DNA of 64,000 bases from Neospora caninum Liverpool (GCF_000208865.1 NC_018398.1:6374427-6438426); one strand, 5' to 3'. Shown: positions 24,801 to 37,212, counted from the first letter of the stretch. The notes: generated from the sequence alone by a model not told the origin. Numbers and translations: made by a program.

Positions 24801-26246
24801 CGTCTGGAGGCGCCTCTTCTCTAAACCACCACGTGGCGGGTCCTCACGGTGCGAGATGTCATCGCTGAAGGTGTAATGCCGTACATGTGTTTTTCCTGGT
24901 TTCTTTGCCTGATTTTCTCCCTCGCTCTGTTTCCACCTTTTTCCTTGTCCCTCACGTTTTCCACTCCCTCTCACTGTTTCTCTTTCCCCTTTCACTTGCA
25001 TCTTGATTCTGCGCAAGTTCTCGCCCCTTCTCTGTCCATCTCTGGATCACGTGTTGTGTCTGCTGCAAGTCCCGTAGGAAGCGATGTCCAGGGGGGATAT
25101 AAGCTGTGAGACAGCCGAGTATCTCTTTAACCTGTCGAACTGCCGCCGCCCTCAAGTTTTAGGTGCTTCTGTCCCCTCGCCAACGGTTTGCGGGTCTCGT
25201 GTCAAAAGGCTCTCTTCTTTTTCTGCGTTGATCGCTCTGCATCTTCAGTGGGACAACGCAGGTAGCGTTGTCCTCGGGCAGGAGGCGCAGGAAGCGAGCA
25301 CGGAAAGAAAGGAAGCAGACGCTTTTGGATCCGATGTCCAGTTCTTGCCTGCTGGGAACTTCACAGCCTACAGGCTCCTGGGAGAAGACGAGAACTACTT
25401 GTGAGTCAGGACCTAGAGAAAAAAAGCAACGGAGATGCGGGAAACAGGAGGGAAACTAGAGAAGAAAGAAAGCGAGAAGAGGCTGTGCACCACGAGAAGC
25501 AGGAGCCGTCGAGGGGAGTCGCGTCTGTGGGTCCCCTTTGAATCGCAGGCGCTCCTTTGGTTTTTCGTCTTTCCCTGCCGCTGTATTTCTCGACCTCTCT
25601 CTTTCTGTCTGGTAGCTGTTATCTTTCCGTATGCTCCATTGGCGTTTCCGTGTGATTCGCCTGCTCTTCCTGCGTGTCTCAGCAAAGTTCACCACCCTTT
25701 CATCCGGACCGGGCCGAAGCGGCTGTACCACGTCTTGGAGCCCGACGCGCGGGCCGCGCCTCCCGGCGCGACCGCGACAGTGGAGACACTGTTGGCCTCC
25801 AAGAGCCCCGTGGCTTTGTATCCCTCCGCAGCGCCGATGCCACACGATGGCAAGCGGCAGCCTAAGAAAGTGATACACCCCGGCCGCAAGAGGCAAGAGA
25901 AGGGGTCGGACAACGAGAGCGAGGACGATGAGCACGAAATGCGACAACGTCTCGAAGCACTTGTAAGCCTCTGAAAATGAAAAGGCACACGCTACAGATC
26001 CTTGCGGGGCCGTTACACTCAGAACCCTGCTGCCCACAGACCCTAGCAAAGCACGCAGTCTCCAACAGTACGGTTTTGACACGCTGTCCCTTTTCCCTGG
26101 TGCCTTCGATTACCCGTTGTCGCTTTGTTGTGTGCGTGCAGCTGAACCAATTTGCGCAGGAGCCTCCCGAAGAAGTCCTCTGGCCAATCCCGCGTCTTCC
26201 GGACCGATCAGCGCTTGAAGAAGACGAAGACGAGGACGATGATTAG
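21877..26246 (+). CDS. Protein with secretory leader and bL27-like C-terminal half (putative organellar ribosomal protein)
   Basis: Five exons join in phase: 21877-23357, 24024-24186, 25249-25400, 25683-25962 and 26142-26246, giving 726 residues. The start is the first ATG before a hydrophobic span (HFVLVFLLLGLSCFAV, about residues 27-42). A second span, WLATFLFSCLLACLLAWL, and a long Ser/Arg-rich tract follow. After the first two introns the protein reads LHAAQLAGSIFVRQDAK, WDNAGSVVLGQ, a charged insert, LPAGNFTAYRLLGEDENYF and GPKRLYHVLEP. Bacterial bL27 has AGN-I-I-VRQ, a G-rich turn, HTLFALVDG-V-F and KKVSV-P in that order, so a divergent, expanded bL27 is my best reading. The similarity comes from memory of the family, not a search. 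The protein ends in an acidic tail (EEDEDEDDD). The leader suggests the apicoplast; a mitochondrial or unrelated secreted protein is possible. Confidence 0.6.
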
Positions 26247-26908
26247 AGCTGAAGCAGCGCGTTTTCATTCGACGTCTCTGCATTCGTTTTCTGCCTTCTT
26301 TCCACGACTGTACAGTGCCGTGTTGCCACACGAGAGGAGGGGCCTCCAAAAGAAAGGCGTCCCAGAACCAGCAGAAACGCGGTTGTGGTTTTTTTGGGTT
26401 CCCGCTCTTTCTCCGCCACGCCGTGTATCCAAGTGGCTGTGACGACACACGGGCACTGACAATCAAGAGAACAGTTTACGCAGTTCTCTGTTTCTTCAGG
26501 CTTTTGTTCGCTGTGGACTACCCGACACAATTGCTGTCCAGGGGGATGTGTCACGAACGGTAACGGGCCGGACGGGAAGGCAGGGGAGTGAAGGACGTGG
26601 GAAGGTCCGCCCCCCTTTTCGCCCGCAGGCTCGTGTCTGGGCGGTTGCTAGCTTGCAGCCGCTCCTGTGGTGATCTGCCCCTCTCGCCGAGCACCCACTG
26701 CTGAAGGGAGATGGCATTTTGTTTGATCCGAGTTGTTTCCTCTTGGTTTCTTGTCTGTGAACGGAATCTGAGGCACTGGTGAATACCGAGTCAATCGACA
26801 GCTCCCTCTCGAGCCGTACATCGATGTATGCGCTCGCAACTAACTGCAGCAATGTGTGTCTACAATAGCATCTCATCAAGTTGCACACTTGTCAGTAAGA
26901 CATCTGTA

Positions 26909-26944
<36 letters not shown>

Positions 26945-26946
26945 CC

Positions 26947-26977
<31 letters not shown>

Positions 26978-26981
26978 GTAA

Positions 26982-27018
<37 letters not shown>

Positions 27019-27614
27019 TATATGTAAGGGTGTGTACGCTTGTACTATGGAGTCAATGGCGTTGATGTGGGACTTATGAAGCCTCGCGTCATTTTCTATG
27101 TGTCATTCTCTCGGCAACACGGCCACGGCAAAGCGGCTGCGTTGGGTCATCAGAGAGGCGTCTCAAATCTTCCGTATCCGAGCGTCGAGCGAAGGGGGAA
27201 ACGTAGGACGGAGCAGAGGGAGACACTTAAAAAAGAAATACAAAAGGCAGGAAGAACAGCAGGCAGCTGAATGGGGCATACTCAATGATCTACCCTTATT
27301 TTCTCTGGAGACAACTGGATCTTTTGACTGCCTTTTTGTGCGAAATTTTTGAAACGAGGAATCGAAGAACCTCTGCATGTGTGTCCCAGACGCGACCGGG
27401 TCACCGCATATAGTTGCCACCATGTGCATGCGTACAAATTGCGCGAAGATGTGTAACTCTCCAGCACGATGCAGGTCCGGGACACTTAGATACGCCCCTA
27501 GATACACCGGAAATAAATATACATATAATGTGTACAATGGGAGTTGCGTATTAAGAAGCACATGCGTGTCCCTGCCGCCATAACGGTGCCATAGTTTGTT
27601 GGTTTGATGTGGCT
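26247..27614. other. Convergent intergenic region with (TA)n microsatellite
   Basis: The bL27-like gene (+) and the TTC12-like gene (-) end towards each other here, so both 3' UTRs lie in it. The middle is a long TA-rich microsatellite. No other coding region could be supported. Confidence 0.4.
26909..27024. repeat. Long compound (TA)n microsatellite
   Basis: About 115 bases of TA dinucleotides, broken by TATGTGCC, TATGTA and TGTAAA, in the intergenic region. Confidence 0.95.
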
Positions 27615-30600
27615 TCAGCTTTGTTTTAGTAGAAGCGGTCCTCCAATTTGCATGAGGCTCTCCATTCCCTTCAGAGCAACGATAGCTGGTTTGTATTTTG
27701 CAACCTGCGCCAGGGTGGCTAGGGTCACGGCTGCATTTCGCTGTGACCCGCCCAAGTCTTTTCTCAGTGCTTCTATGCAACACAGAATTCCTCCGCTTAA
27801 GTCCATTTCCTTTAAAATTCTATCAGACCCCTCTTCCTCCTCGCCGTCTTCCGTCCTTTCTTTCCTTTCGTTGTCGTCCTCTGTGTCGCCTTCAGTTGGG
27901 CATGCGTTTCGGACAAGGCTGCTTGCCTTCTCAGCTGTCTCGACTCTCTCGCAGCTTGCCTTATTTTTGTACTTTTGCTCTCCTTCTTTTCGGATACTCC
28001 GAGAAATCGCCGCCAGCTGCGCTTTGGCGGCCATGCCGAGGAAAAGGAGAAGGTTTCCTCGGACGAGCGCTGTTGGCGTCTTCATTTCTTCTGCTTTTTT
28101 GGCGTATCCGTGAGGTGTTACCGTCTTTAATATATCACACACACACTGCAAAAGGTCTGTCAATCGGAAACTGTCGTGTGGTTTCTGCGCGTCTCCTGTC
28201 TTCTTCCCATCCTCTCGCGTATCTGCCTGTTTGTCTGCTTTCTCTACCTGTTTCTCTTCTTTCTTCTCATATCGCTGCGTCTCATTTTCCGTCCTGCTCC
28301 GTCCATTCTGTTCTTTTCTTCCGCCCTGTTTTTTTGCTCTCTCTTCGCCGCCTCTGCATGTGTCCGCCTCCACAGCGTACTTCTCATATGTGCCTACGTC
28401 CCCGTCTGTCGTCTCTTTCGTGTTTTCCTTTGCCTTTTCTTCCCTCCGCAGAAGAGCCTCGTCTCGCGCCGCCGTAATAAGGAACGGCGTTCGCTGCGCC
28501 AGCGTGCACAGCAGCTGAACTGCAGCACTGGTTCTCTCGTCGATTTCGCCGGTGTCCTTTCTGGCGCGGTTTCCTCCGCTCTCACCATTTTCCACGCCTT
28601 TCGCGCGCCAGCGGCGAAGCACGAAGCTGAGTGAAGGCAGCAAGGCCCGCGTCACTTCCCTAGCGGATACGGAAGAAGGAAGAGAGGGAGAAAGAGAAGA
28701 AACGAAGGCAGCATTGGCGGGAGAGGTGCTCAAACGAGGAGGGAGAGCAAGCGCGTCTAGGCGGTCCGTGTTTACCGTTTGATTGCCCTCGCTGGAACTG
28801 ATGGCGACAACGACGCGACGTGCGAGGGTGAAGCTTCTGCTGGACACCAGTTTTGCTTCTTCGCGTATCCGTTTTATCCGTCGGCTCCCCTCTTCTTGTT
28901 CAACAGAGAGACAGGGAACAAGAAAACGGACAAGACGCTCGTCGCGAAGCAATTCGCTCTGGCGAGTCGCCAGTTCTCTTTCTTCCTTCGTCCTCGCATC
29001 GGCACTGGACGCAGCAGTCAGGTTCACGAGCAACCCAAGGTATGCCGCGGTAGGAAGTCGCCCTACGTAGAAACGACCGGGCCAGCGCGTGTCGATTCCT
29101 CTCAGTTTGGAAAGGAGAGAACGCGAGACGGCAGCAGGCGAAGACCCCGGGCGGGGGCAAGTCGCCCAGGAATTTGTGCTCATCAGAGTGGCGAGTTGAA
29201 GAAGCGCGTGGCGTAGATTTTTGAGAATCAGCAGCCGGAGACTGGCACATCGAGCGAGATTTGTCAAAATGGAGAGACACTGTTGCACAGCTGTGGCAGT
29301 TGGATCTTCTCGTTCTGTATCTGCTTCGGTGTCAAGACGGAGGAATTTCCCCAGAAAGGTTTCTTCTTGTTCATGAAACAGGTCGAAAAGCTCGACGCTC
29401 GACTCTCTTTCCTCTCTCTCTTTCGCAGTCTCTTCCGCCGTTCCGGTTTTCGCCGTGGCCAGAATTCGCTCTAGTGCGGGTCCGACGGACAGGCGTGTCG
29501 CTCCCTGCTGGCATCTGTCACCCTGTTTGGTTGCTTCCAGAAGCAATGCGAGTTCTTTCCAAAGCGCCCTCATTCCTTCCTTGCCGTCTTGTTTCTCCTC
29601 TTTTTCGTCGTCATCCATCTGTGCGCCGGCTACTGCCTGGTTCAGCTTCGCAAATAAATCGCAACGCCGCTTCAGGGCGTTAACTCGAGACTGAACAACT
29701 GGCCACAGAGCCCGGAGAATCTCGTTCTCGCTGCTCTCTTTCCCAGCACCTTCCTGCCTTTCGTCGTCTTTCTTCTTCTCGCCTGTGCGCTCTCCCGTCG
29801 TCGCTTTTCTCGTCTTCAGCGTAGTCTCCCCTCTGACGGTCGACTGTCGGCCAGAGAGGGCAACCTGGACGGAGCGTTCGAGCAGCAAATTGCATAGCAA
29901 GGCTCCTGCGTCTGTGCGATTCTGGAGAGCACACTGGAGAGGCGGCAGCGGGAGTGGAGGGGAGAGAGCCAAAGAGGAACCTTTCCCTTGGCGGCTTAGA
30001 CACATGAGAGACAGAAGATGGAGCAGAAACGAATGGACCTCTTTGCGACGCTGCAAGTGCTCCACAAGCTTTCTCCGAGAGGGCGCCTGTAAAGAGAAGA
30101 AATAAAGGAGACCAAGAAGAAGCGCTTTCATCTCTCTCAGCTTCGTCTCCTCTTCCTCTGCCGGCAACTCTTCGGTCCCTCTGCATCTTGCCGTCCCTCG
30201 CGTCTTCCCCGAGTAGCTCTTTGAAAGCCCCCTGTCTCCATCTTTGTCGGTGACTTTTCGGAAAGACGGGAGACACTTCTCTGCAGCCAGGATGTCCGGA
30301 AGGAGCGCGAGCAACGCAGCGGCGCAGGAGTCGCATGTCTCCGACAGGGAAAGATCCGGTTCCGATGCACTCGAGACACAAGCTGTCGAAGTCGTCCCTG
30401 CAGATTCGTCCTCGCAAACGTCTTGAGACGTCGGCGAACTGGACTCCTCTGGCGCTGCAGCAAAGCTACAGACGCAGTGGAGACACCGGAGGGCATTACA
30501 ACAAGTGGTAAGCGTTTCCAGTCTCCGGATTGAAAATGCCTTCTCCGATCTTCTGCGGTGGCCTTCGTCGTCATTGTCGCAGTTTCGCGGAGCTTCACTG

Positions 30601-33223
30601 TGCTCCGCTTCTTCTCTCTTCAGCCTTCGCATCCGACTTGCCGCCATGCAAATATCCTGTGTCGCCAGATCCTTTGGCGTCATTTGTTCAATCGGCGCTC
30701 CACATGTCTCTTTCTTTGCATTTTGTGCCTTCTTTTCCTCCCTCGGGTGTCTGTGTTTTTCGCTGCTGGCTCCTGCTGTCCCCGACGGTTTCTTTCCTTC
30801 CTCTCTCGTATCATCTCTCTCCCCTGTACATTCAGAAGAAGCGGATGTCTCCCCGGCCTGCCGGTGCGCGTCTTGCTTCTTTCTCTCCTTCTCTGCGTGC
30901 TCAGCAGGAGAAAGACAGAGTGGATAACACCAGAACCACAAGCGAGCCGCAGGAAATTTCTGCAGCGCCTGTAAGGCCTCAAGGACCAGGTGATCGGAGA
31001 CAGAGGAAAAAGTGCGGTTTTCTCTCAGAGCTTGACCAACCCTCTCGTCCAGGCGACACAGAGAAGACCGACTGTCTTCGACAGGGCCTGAAGGTGCGTT
31101 ATCAGGAAGGCTGGACGAGCTCGAAACTGAAGAGAGCTGGGCAACAGAAGACGAATAGAAAAGGGAAGCAGAGGGAGAGGAAGCAACGGTTTCTCCTTCG
31201 CATTCCTGAAACACCCCAGAACCGGCAGGTTCGTTCTGTCGCATGCGATGGAGAGAGGAAGACGGAGTCACTGAGGACCACAAGGGAGGCGAGACGTAAC
31301 CTGAACCGGGGCTGAAAGGTATTTTGGCAATTTCACTTCCACTTCTCTGAATACCGTCCTTCTCAGGCAGTTTTTGTGTATTCTCCTCTCGAGTTTTCGC
31401 TGCTTTTTCTACAGCCCGTTTCTTGCTTTTTAGGGCAGTAAACCGCTCTCGTTGATCCCCTTCAGCCTCCTTCGCTCCTTCGTCCTTCGCAGAGGAAAGT
31501 GCTCTTTCTGTTTCTTCTTTCGCGGGTTTTTCCCCTCTGCCTTCTTCCTCTGTTTGCTCCAACGAGGGCGACTGCGCTTCCTCTGTAGCAGCCGTGCATT
31601 CCGTTTCTGAAGACGGCGATTCAGCGTGGCATGTACAGTCTGAAAGTGGCGATGCGCCAGACGAAGCTGACGTAGAAGATGCAGAAGAAGGGAAAGCAAG
31701 GCGCTGTAAACATCCGGCAGTCGGGTTGTCGATTTTGACGCGTTTTTGTTCCTTTTCATTGAGAATGGTGAAGAGGTCGTTGAACTGCTTCACTTGCAGC
31801 TCTGTCTCCTTCAGAAGGCGTTGAGCATCCCGGTCAGCAGGACAAAGTCGGACTGCCTGTCTCAAGTCTGAGAGTGCATCCTCCCAGTGGTACAAGGCGC
31901 GGTGGGCAAGGGCACGTCTGCAGAGAGCTTTGAAGCAAATTGGTGCCGATTTCTCATACCTGAGAGAGGAACACAGAAAAGACACAGTGCGCAAAAAGAC
32001 ACTCATCGGCGATATTCAGTCCTGGGGGAAAATCGAGTTTTTGCTGGCGGAAGAGAGGTGAGAGGTGAAGTCCGTCCAGCGTTCGGGCAGCACGGAGAGA
32101 AGAGAGCTGCAAGATGCAATAGAGAAGAAACAGGAGTGGGGGAAACGGAGAACAAGGCGAGGAAGAAGTTCTTTGAGGAGACCGGCAGACGGGCGAAAAG
32201 ATCGGTAAACGGAAAAGAAGGTGCGCGTGTAAAACGAGATGGAAGGAACGAGTTGAGTCTATAGATGAAGGCAGGAAAGAAAACGGGCACGAACGAGAAA
32301 GAACAAGGGAAGGGCCGAGAGTTCACCAAACCGGTCTACCTCTTCCACGCAACACCGGCATTGAGAGAGGACCAACAGACAGAGCGAGCCTCGTGTCTAC
32401 GACGAGAGAGAATGAAACCGACAGGGAAAAGCCTACGAGGTGTGAAACCAGGAGGAGCAGTGCCACATCCTGCACGCTGTTCGAATTCTCTTTGGTACGG
32501 CAAAACACGCATACCCCTGCACAGAAGTGAAGTCTCTGTAGCAGTTCCTGTGAGCAGCCTATCCAGTTTTGCTGCTTTCCTCTTGTTTCCCGCTTACCCA
32601 TCTTCAAATATGTCGCAGTATTCGAGAAGGGTGGTAACCGCCTGACAGACTTCTCCATATTTTTTGAGTCTTAGAAGGACCAGCGCCTTGTTGGTCCACA
32701 GCTCTTTCATATCGCGCCTGTGTTCTAGGCCTTCTTCGTAGGCGTTCAGGGCACCCACAAGGTCGCCTTTGCTTAGCAGCAAATTTCCGCGTTCTTTGCA
32801 GCGGAGCGCTGCACGTCTGCGATCTTGTCGTAGCTTCTGGTTGGATATGAAGTCTTTTTCGAGTGCTTGAAATGCAGGGTCATCCGACGGTGTGATTGCA
32901 GCCGCGTTTTCCTTCTCCTCCTCATCTGTCGAAGGCTCCCACATTTCCCACGTCTGGTAATGGACCACTTTCGTCTTCCGCACAAACTTGCGCGTGTTGA
33001 GCCACTGCTTCCAGCGAGCCTTCCGTGTCATGTGCCGCGCTTTCTCCTCCTTCAGAAGCTCCACCTTCTCTGTCAACTGAGACACGCGGGCTTCCATGGT
33101 CAACACCGGCCCCCCACAGCGACTGCACTGCGCCATCGATGGCAGCGTAAATTCCACGAGGCAGGCTCGACAAAAGAAAGTGTACGGGCGCGTTTTGCTT
33201 TCCCCCTTTCCTTCGCGACCCAT
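27615..33223 (-). CDS. TTC12: TTC12-like TPR and armadillo-repeat protein
   Basis: TTC12 family proteins help assemble axonemal dynein arms in the cytoplasm; in a coccidian the flagellated microgamete would be the likely user. Exons 32598-33223 and 27615-31959 join in phase, giving 1656 residues from the chosen Met. Residues 12-40 hold two CxxC pairs (FCRACLVEF and CSRCGG), a small zinc-ribbon-like motif. A TPR block follows: RCKERGNLLLSKGDLVGALN, LWTNKALVLLRLKKYGEV, then FKALCRRALAHRALYHWEDA across the intron. The rest has helical leucine-rich stretches consistent with armadillo repeats (CLSILTNLARCASLRLLIL, GLLVNLTAASS, AAVTLATLAQVAKYKPAIVA), separated by long K/E/R/S inserts. Human TTC12 is about 700 residues, so this one is more than doubled by inserts. 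Upstream the frame stays open to an AG acceptor at 33257, so an earlier first exon may exist and the start is uncertain. Confidence 0.75.
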
Positions 33224-33261
33224 CAAAAGCGCCTCTTGCGCGCGAGCAGCCTCCTCCTGAA

Positions 33262-34124
33262 AACAACGGCAGATTTTTACGAACCATGGTCGGCGTCCAA
33301 GTGATTACGTGTGTCCGCATGGGTTTGCCCGAGGCACTTCCCCACGTGCCCGCTGCAAATGGGTGAAGATAGATATGAACTCTTCAATGAGTAACGCTAG
33401 GGGTTGTTTTCCGAGAGGCGAACAACAGCAAGACGGGCGATGGTAAATGTAATACTACACAGCACCTGGTCGAGTGTCCTGCTGAACAGTCCGCTTTAAA
33501 GCATCGACTGTTTGCTGCGCCAGAGCAAGGACAAGGCGTGGAGGGCTCTTTTCTTTGCTGGCCGAAAGACACGGTGTGCGACTAAGGAGCTCCAGACGGG
33601 CGTGGACGGGGGAGAAATTTCAAGTGCTATCATAGTTTGGCAATGAATCAAAAGAGTAAGCCGTGCACTGACCACGCATAGGTGTGTTGTTGATAGGATG
33701 CATGGACAGCTCGTTCTCTTTTTTCGTTGCGGCACACGGATTGTCCCATCCAGCAGAAGAGAACTGTAGGGCGGAAACTACTCCCGTCTGCCGCAAGGAC
33801 TCCGTTGGCTCGACAGCGTCGCGCAGAATGGGTTCGGCTCTCAGTTCCAGTTTATCGGAAGTTGAGAGGCGTAGGCTTTGATTTCTACCCAAACGTAACA
33901 CAAGAAATCATAAAAAGTGGCCTACTGCTCGGAGCGCATGTGTTAAGATTACCAAGAACTATGGCTGTGTCGTGTCTGGTGCTGTTCTGATCTCGTGAGG
34001 TTTACCCAAGCGAGAAATACACACCCAATTTTTCTGCTTCCCTTGGTCAGAGTGATCGAAGCCCCAAGTTGCCTTGCTTGATTGATGGACCTAAACTTCT
34101 GGATCCCGTCTCGTGTACGCTCAC
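33262..34124. other. Region upstream of the TTC12-like gene
   Basis: It should hold the promoter and perhaps a short first exon of the TTC12-like gene. A minus-strand frame at 33620-33884 follows a possible acceptor and reads like protein (LSTSDKLELRAEPILRDAVE, SMHPINNTPMRGQ). It could be a further exon of the coiled-coil gene to the right, but it does not match the phase of the exon at 34125-34373, so it is not annotated as coding. Confidence 0.3.
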
Positions 34125-34373
34125 CTCCTTCTTCATTTGCTTCGCTCGCTCACGCAATGTCTCCCTTTCTTCTTGGCGCTCCAGTTCGGCAGCATCGATG
34201 GAGCCATCAATAAGGCCCCTAACGGTTTCATGGACTTCCTCGACCCTCTCGAGGAAGTCCTCTGCCTCTCTTGCCCTGTATGTAAGTTCAAGGGCCTCCA
34301 GGCGCCGAAGAACATCGTCATCGGCTTTACCTGGTTCGTCCTTCTCGATTCGAGAGAGATCGTTTTGCAGCAT
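34125..34373 (-). CDS. Coiled-coil protein, first exon only
   Basis: From ATG 34373 the frame reads 83 residues in a charged, heptad-like pattern (MLQNDLSRIEKDEPGKADDD, RRLEALELTYRAREAEDFL, VEEVHETVRGLIDG, LERQEERETLRERAKQMKKE). It then meets a clean donor (GAG|GTGAGC) at 34124. The even, acidic-basic composition without rare residues is much more protein-like than the surrounding frames. The gene should continue leftward, but the next exon could not be fixed because the best candidate is out of phase. Possible 5' exons to the right were not found. The family is not recognised. Confidence 0.5.
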
Positions 34374-35960
34374 CTTCACTGGTTGTCCTATGATGAAAAT
34401 TTCTAGCTAGTATCAATTGGAGCAACGATTTATTCCGAACCCAGTACTTTCAAGAGGCTTATCCATGCTGGTAATGAAAAGAAAATGTAGTCGCCAGACT
34501 GCCACACTGCTGGACGTAAGGCTTCAGAATTATAGATTTGCGCGACAGCATGAACCCGCTGTGTAAGAACAAGTATACAGTATATTTGCTTCTACCGTTA
34601 AACAAAAGAGCCAGTTTCAGATATTCAAGTTAAGGCGGTAGTCACAAATATGAGTGAAATTGGTCGAAACCGACAAGTTAATCACGGTACTGCGGAGTGC
34701 ATCCTTGTCGACACCGAGTTGTACCATGAATGAACGCGTGATGTGGACGTATAATGCCAGGGGCAGGAACACTATCATCCAGCTGTGTAACGGACTAGCG
34801 GAAGTATGCGTTGTCCATCCACTCCTTGAGACTGTGTGTCCTAAAGCATGCGTATTTTTCATATGATCAGAAAACAAATAATAGTGAGGAACTGAATGAG
34901 GCGCCTAGGTGCCTTGGGCAATTTAAAGAGAGCACGGGAGATCGTCCCTCCCTTCTCCCCTTTCATCGATTTGCACAATGCTGTCAGGGCACAGAGTCAC
35001 CCTGTCCCTCTCGCAGTATGGCGAGTCCACAGTTGTACGCACTAGGCCTCGGGGCCTCTGCGTTTGATCCCTCGTTCTGTAGCTTCAATGGGCAATTTTC
35101 CTGATCAACACATGAAGTAAAGCCGCAGCATTCATTCTCGCTTGGTGCATGTGTTGTGTGTTTACGTGTGGTGGTGCACAACGGCGCTCGCTCCGTCCGG
35201 GCTGTGTGCAGATTCTACTCGCTGGCATGCAGTTCGGGAAGATCCTGTGAAACGTTGTTTCGAGTCTTGTAAAACCATGCGGCCGTACAAGTTTCAGCAG
35301 AGTTCGCAAGTCAGATTTTGGATTTTCCGCGAGTTGTCCCAAAATTATAAAGGCATCAAATGGAATTTTTATGGCACGAGCTATTTGAGGCTCACAGAAG
35401 ACAAGTCGAGGCTTGGCGTTGCTCATTGTCCCGGCCTACAAGACACAGCAGTGCTACCCTTACAAAACAAGATTCGCGAGCCATCATTCGTGGCGTGATA
35501 TGATTGGTTACGGCGGTCAAGCTGAAGTCCACTTTCTTCTCTTGCATGGCTTTCGTATCCAGCACCCTTCTAGAGCAGCTTCGATCAAGTACCACGGAGT
35601 ACACGTTGGGAGCTGTGCGACATCGCCTGTTTAGAACCCGAGCTCGAAATTTAGTGTTGTTGTTCGTTGAAGGGCATAGATATCCGCGTTTAATCTCTTA
35701 GATTCCAAACCCTGATTTTGTGAAGGCAATAAGGAATGAGCAAAACTGTGCGATTATGGGTGATGACGGGCGGTCAACAGAAAACCGACTTCGCTGGCAG
35801 CTGCCTGACTTCCACTGATGATGCATGTTAAGCAGTTATTTTGTGTCCTGCTAACAAGGATAGTGAACTTGTTTTTAAACAGTTCTACGTTCTGACTTCG
35901 GATGGAACAGCGAAATACACACACCGTGTCGTAGGTGGTGTGCTCAGTACCGATTGACGC
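34374..35960. other. Intergenic region left of the tRNA gene
   Basis: Only short frames are present. A minus-strand frame at 35085-35426 contains IKIPFDAFIILGQLAEN and KSDLRTLLKLVRPHGF. It has a protein-like look but no flanking splice or start evidence, so it is not called. Confidence 0.3.
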
Positions 35961-36032
35961 GCCATCTTAGCTTAGTGGTAGAGCATCGGTCTTGTAAACC
36001 GAAGGTCGTGGGTTCGATTCCCATAGGTGGCT
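35961..36032 (+). tRNA. tRNA-Thr(UGU): tRNA-Thr (anticodon UGU)
   Basis: All four arms can be folded. The acceptor stem GCCATCT pairs with AGGTGGC (one T-G pair). The D arm is GCTT...GAGC around AGTGGTA. The anticodon stem TCGGT/ACCGA encloses the loop CTTGTAA with anticodon TGT. The T arm GTGGG/CCCAT encloses TTCGATT. The internal B box GGTTCGATTCC is a perfect eukaryotic RNA polymerase III signal. The tRNA has 72 bases, no intron and no encoded CCA, which fits a nuclear cytosolic tRNA reading ACA. Confidence 0.95.
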
Positions 36033-37212
36033 CTTAGTAGAAGTTATCTCCTGTGTTGTCGACTCGAATTTCTGTTAGTATGCATATGGTCATGGTGATC
36101 AGTGACTACGAAAGTACAGTCGATTGTTATGCATAACAATAGTTTGAGAGCCCACACAGTTAGGACGTAATACTGTCTCCAGCAGAACAGCACCTCCGGA
36201 TGGTCAGCCTAGCAGAAAAATCTGAAAAAAATCTGCAGAGGGGCTGGAACGCTCCGGAAGCGTCGTTTTTGTTACGCGTCACTGGCAGCAGCCCACTTTC
36301 CTCCTCATGTTTGCACGCAAGCGCCAGTTCAAACGGGCAGCTCGTCGCACTTTACTGGTTTTGACGTGTCATTGCATCGTCGAGGATCTGCTAATTTTAG
36401 TCACATGATAGCAACGGAGGTAAAGAACTTTGCACAGCTTGTCACCCCATAAGTTCGACCGTTAACGTACCCTAGATCACAGAGACGAATGTAGGCTGGT
36501 ATGTCATTCAGCGGGGAGAGGCTCAATTCTGCGCCTTGGTACGTATGTGTTCAAGGCGTAAATACCTCTTATCTTCCTTCACCTCCGAAAACTAGTCAGC
36601 CTGCATATTGTGATGTTTTATCCTGGGGGACCTCTTGCGCTCAAAGTAGCCGAAACATTGGGGCACGGCAACTCGAGAATGTGGCCATCATGCACAACAC
36701 CGTCTGTAGCAAGGGACGTCGGAAATGGGCAAAACTGACAGAGATGATTTTGCCTGACTCGAAAAAAGCTAACGTAGCATCAGTCGGGCACGCGCGCTCT
36801 TTCAGTAGAACATCAGGTGATAGCTAGGTAACCACAGTCTGTCTTTGCCGCCTACACACCACGTTGAAGCTGTTATGGCTGTCTGGATGGTGGAGCACGA
36901 GTACCCAACTCTTCAAAATGCTAGTGTTGGCTAGACCGGCTGTCGCCTCTTGGCCCTGAAGCGACCTTGGTTCTTTTTTTTCGTTTAGAGTGCTAGTTTC
37001 ATGTCGTATCGCAGTGATTCCGCCATGTCTTACTAGTTGCATAAATGACGTTCCTTGATTTCTCCAGGGGTTATCGAATTAAACCCATCGATCTTCAGAA
37101 ACTGGGATGAAATCTGAAAATTCCAAAAAAATATGTGCGCTTTCACCAGGAACAGCGTTCCGCAAAGTTTGATGTCAATGCAAGGCAGGCCGATTCTCAG
37201 CGTATTCCAAAA
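36033..37212. other. Intergenic region between tRNA-Thr and the F-box gene
   Basis: No gene is supported. It presumably includes the promoter and 5' UTR of the F-box gene. No clear oligo-T terminator directly follows the tRNA; the nearest T-rich stretch is weak. Confidence 0.3.

Noticed and set aside
24745..24839. Additional exon in the bL27-like gene after the acceptor near 24744
   Set aside because: Its length of 95 bases breaks phase with both neighbours, while exons 24024-24186 and 25249-25400 join directly in phase.
28176..31315. Long plus-strand ORFs antisense to the TTC12-like gene
   Set aside because: They are Ser/Leu/Phe-rich or Arg-rich mirrors of the charged low-complexity coding strand.
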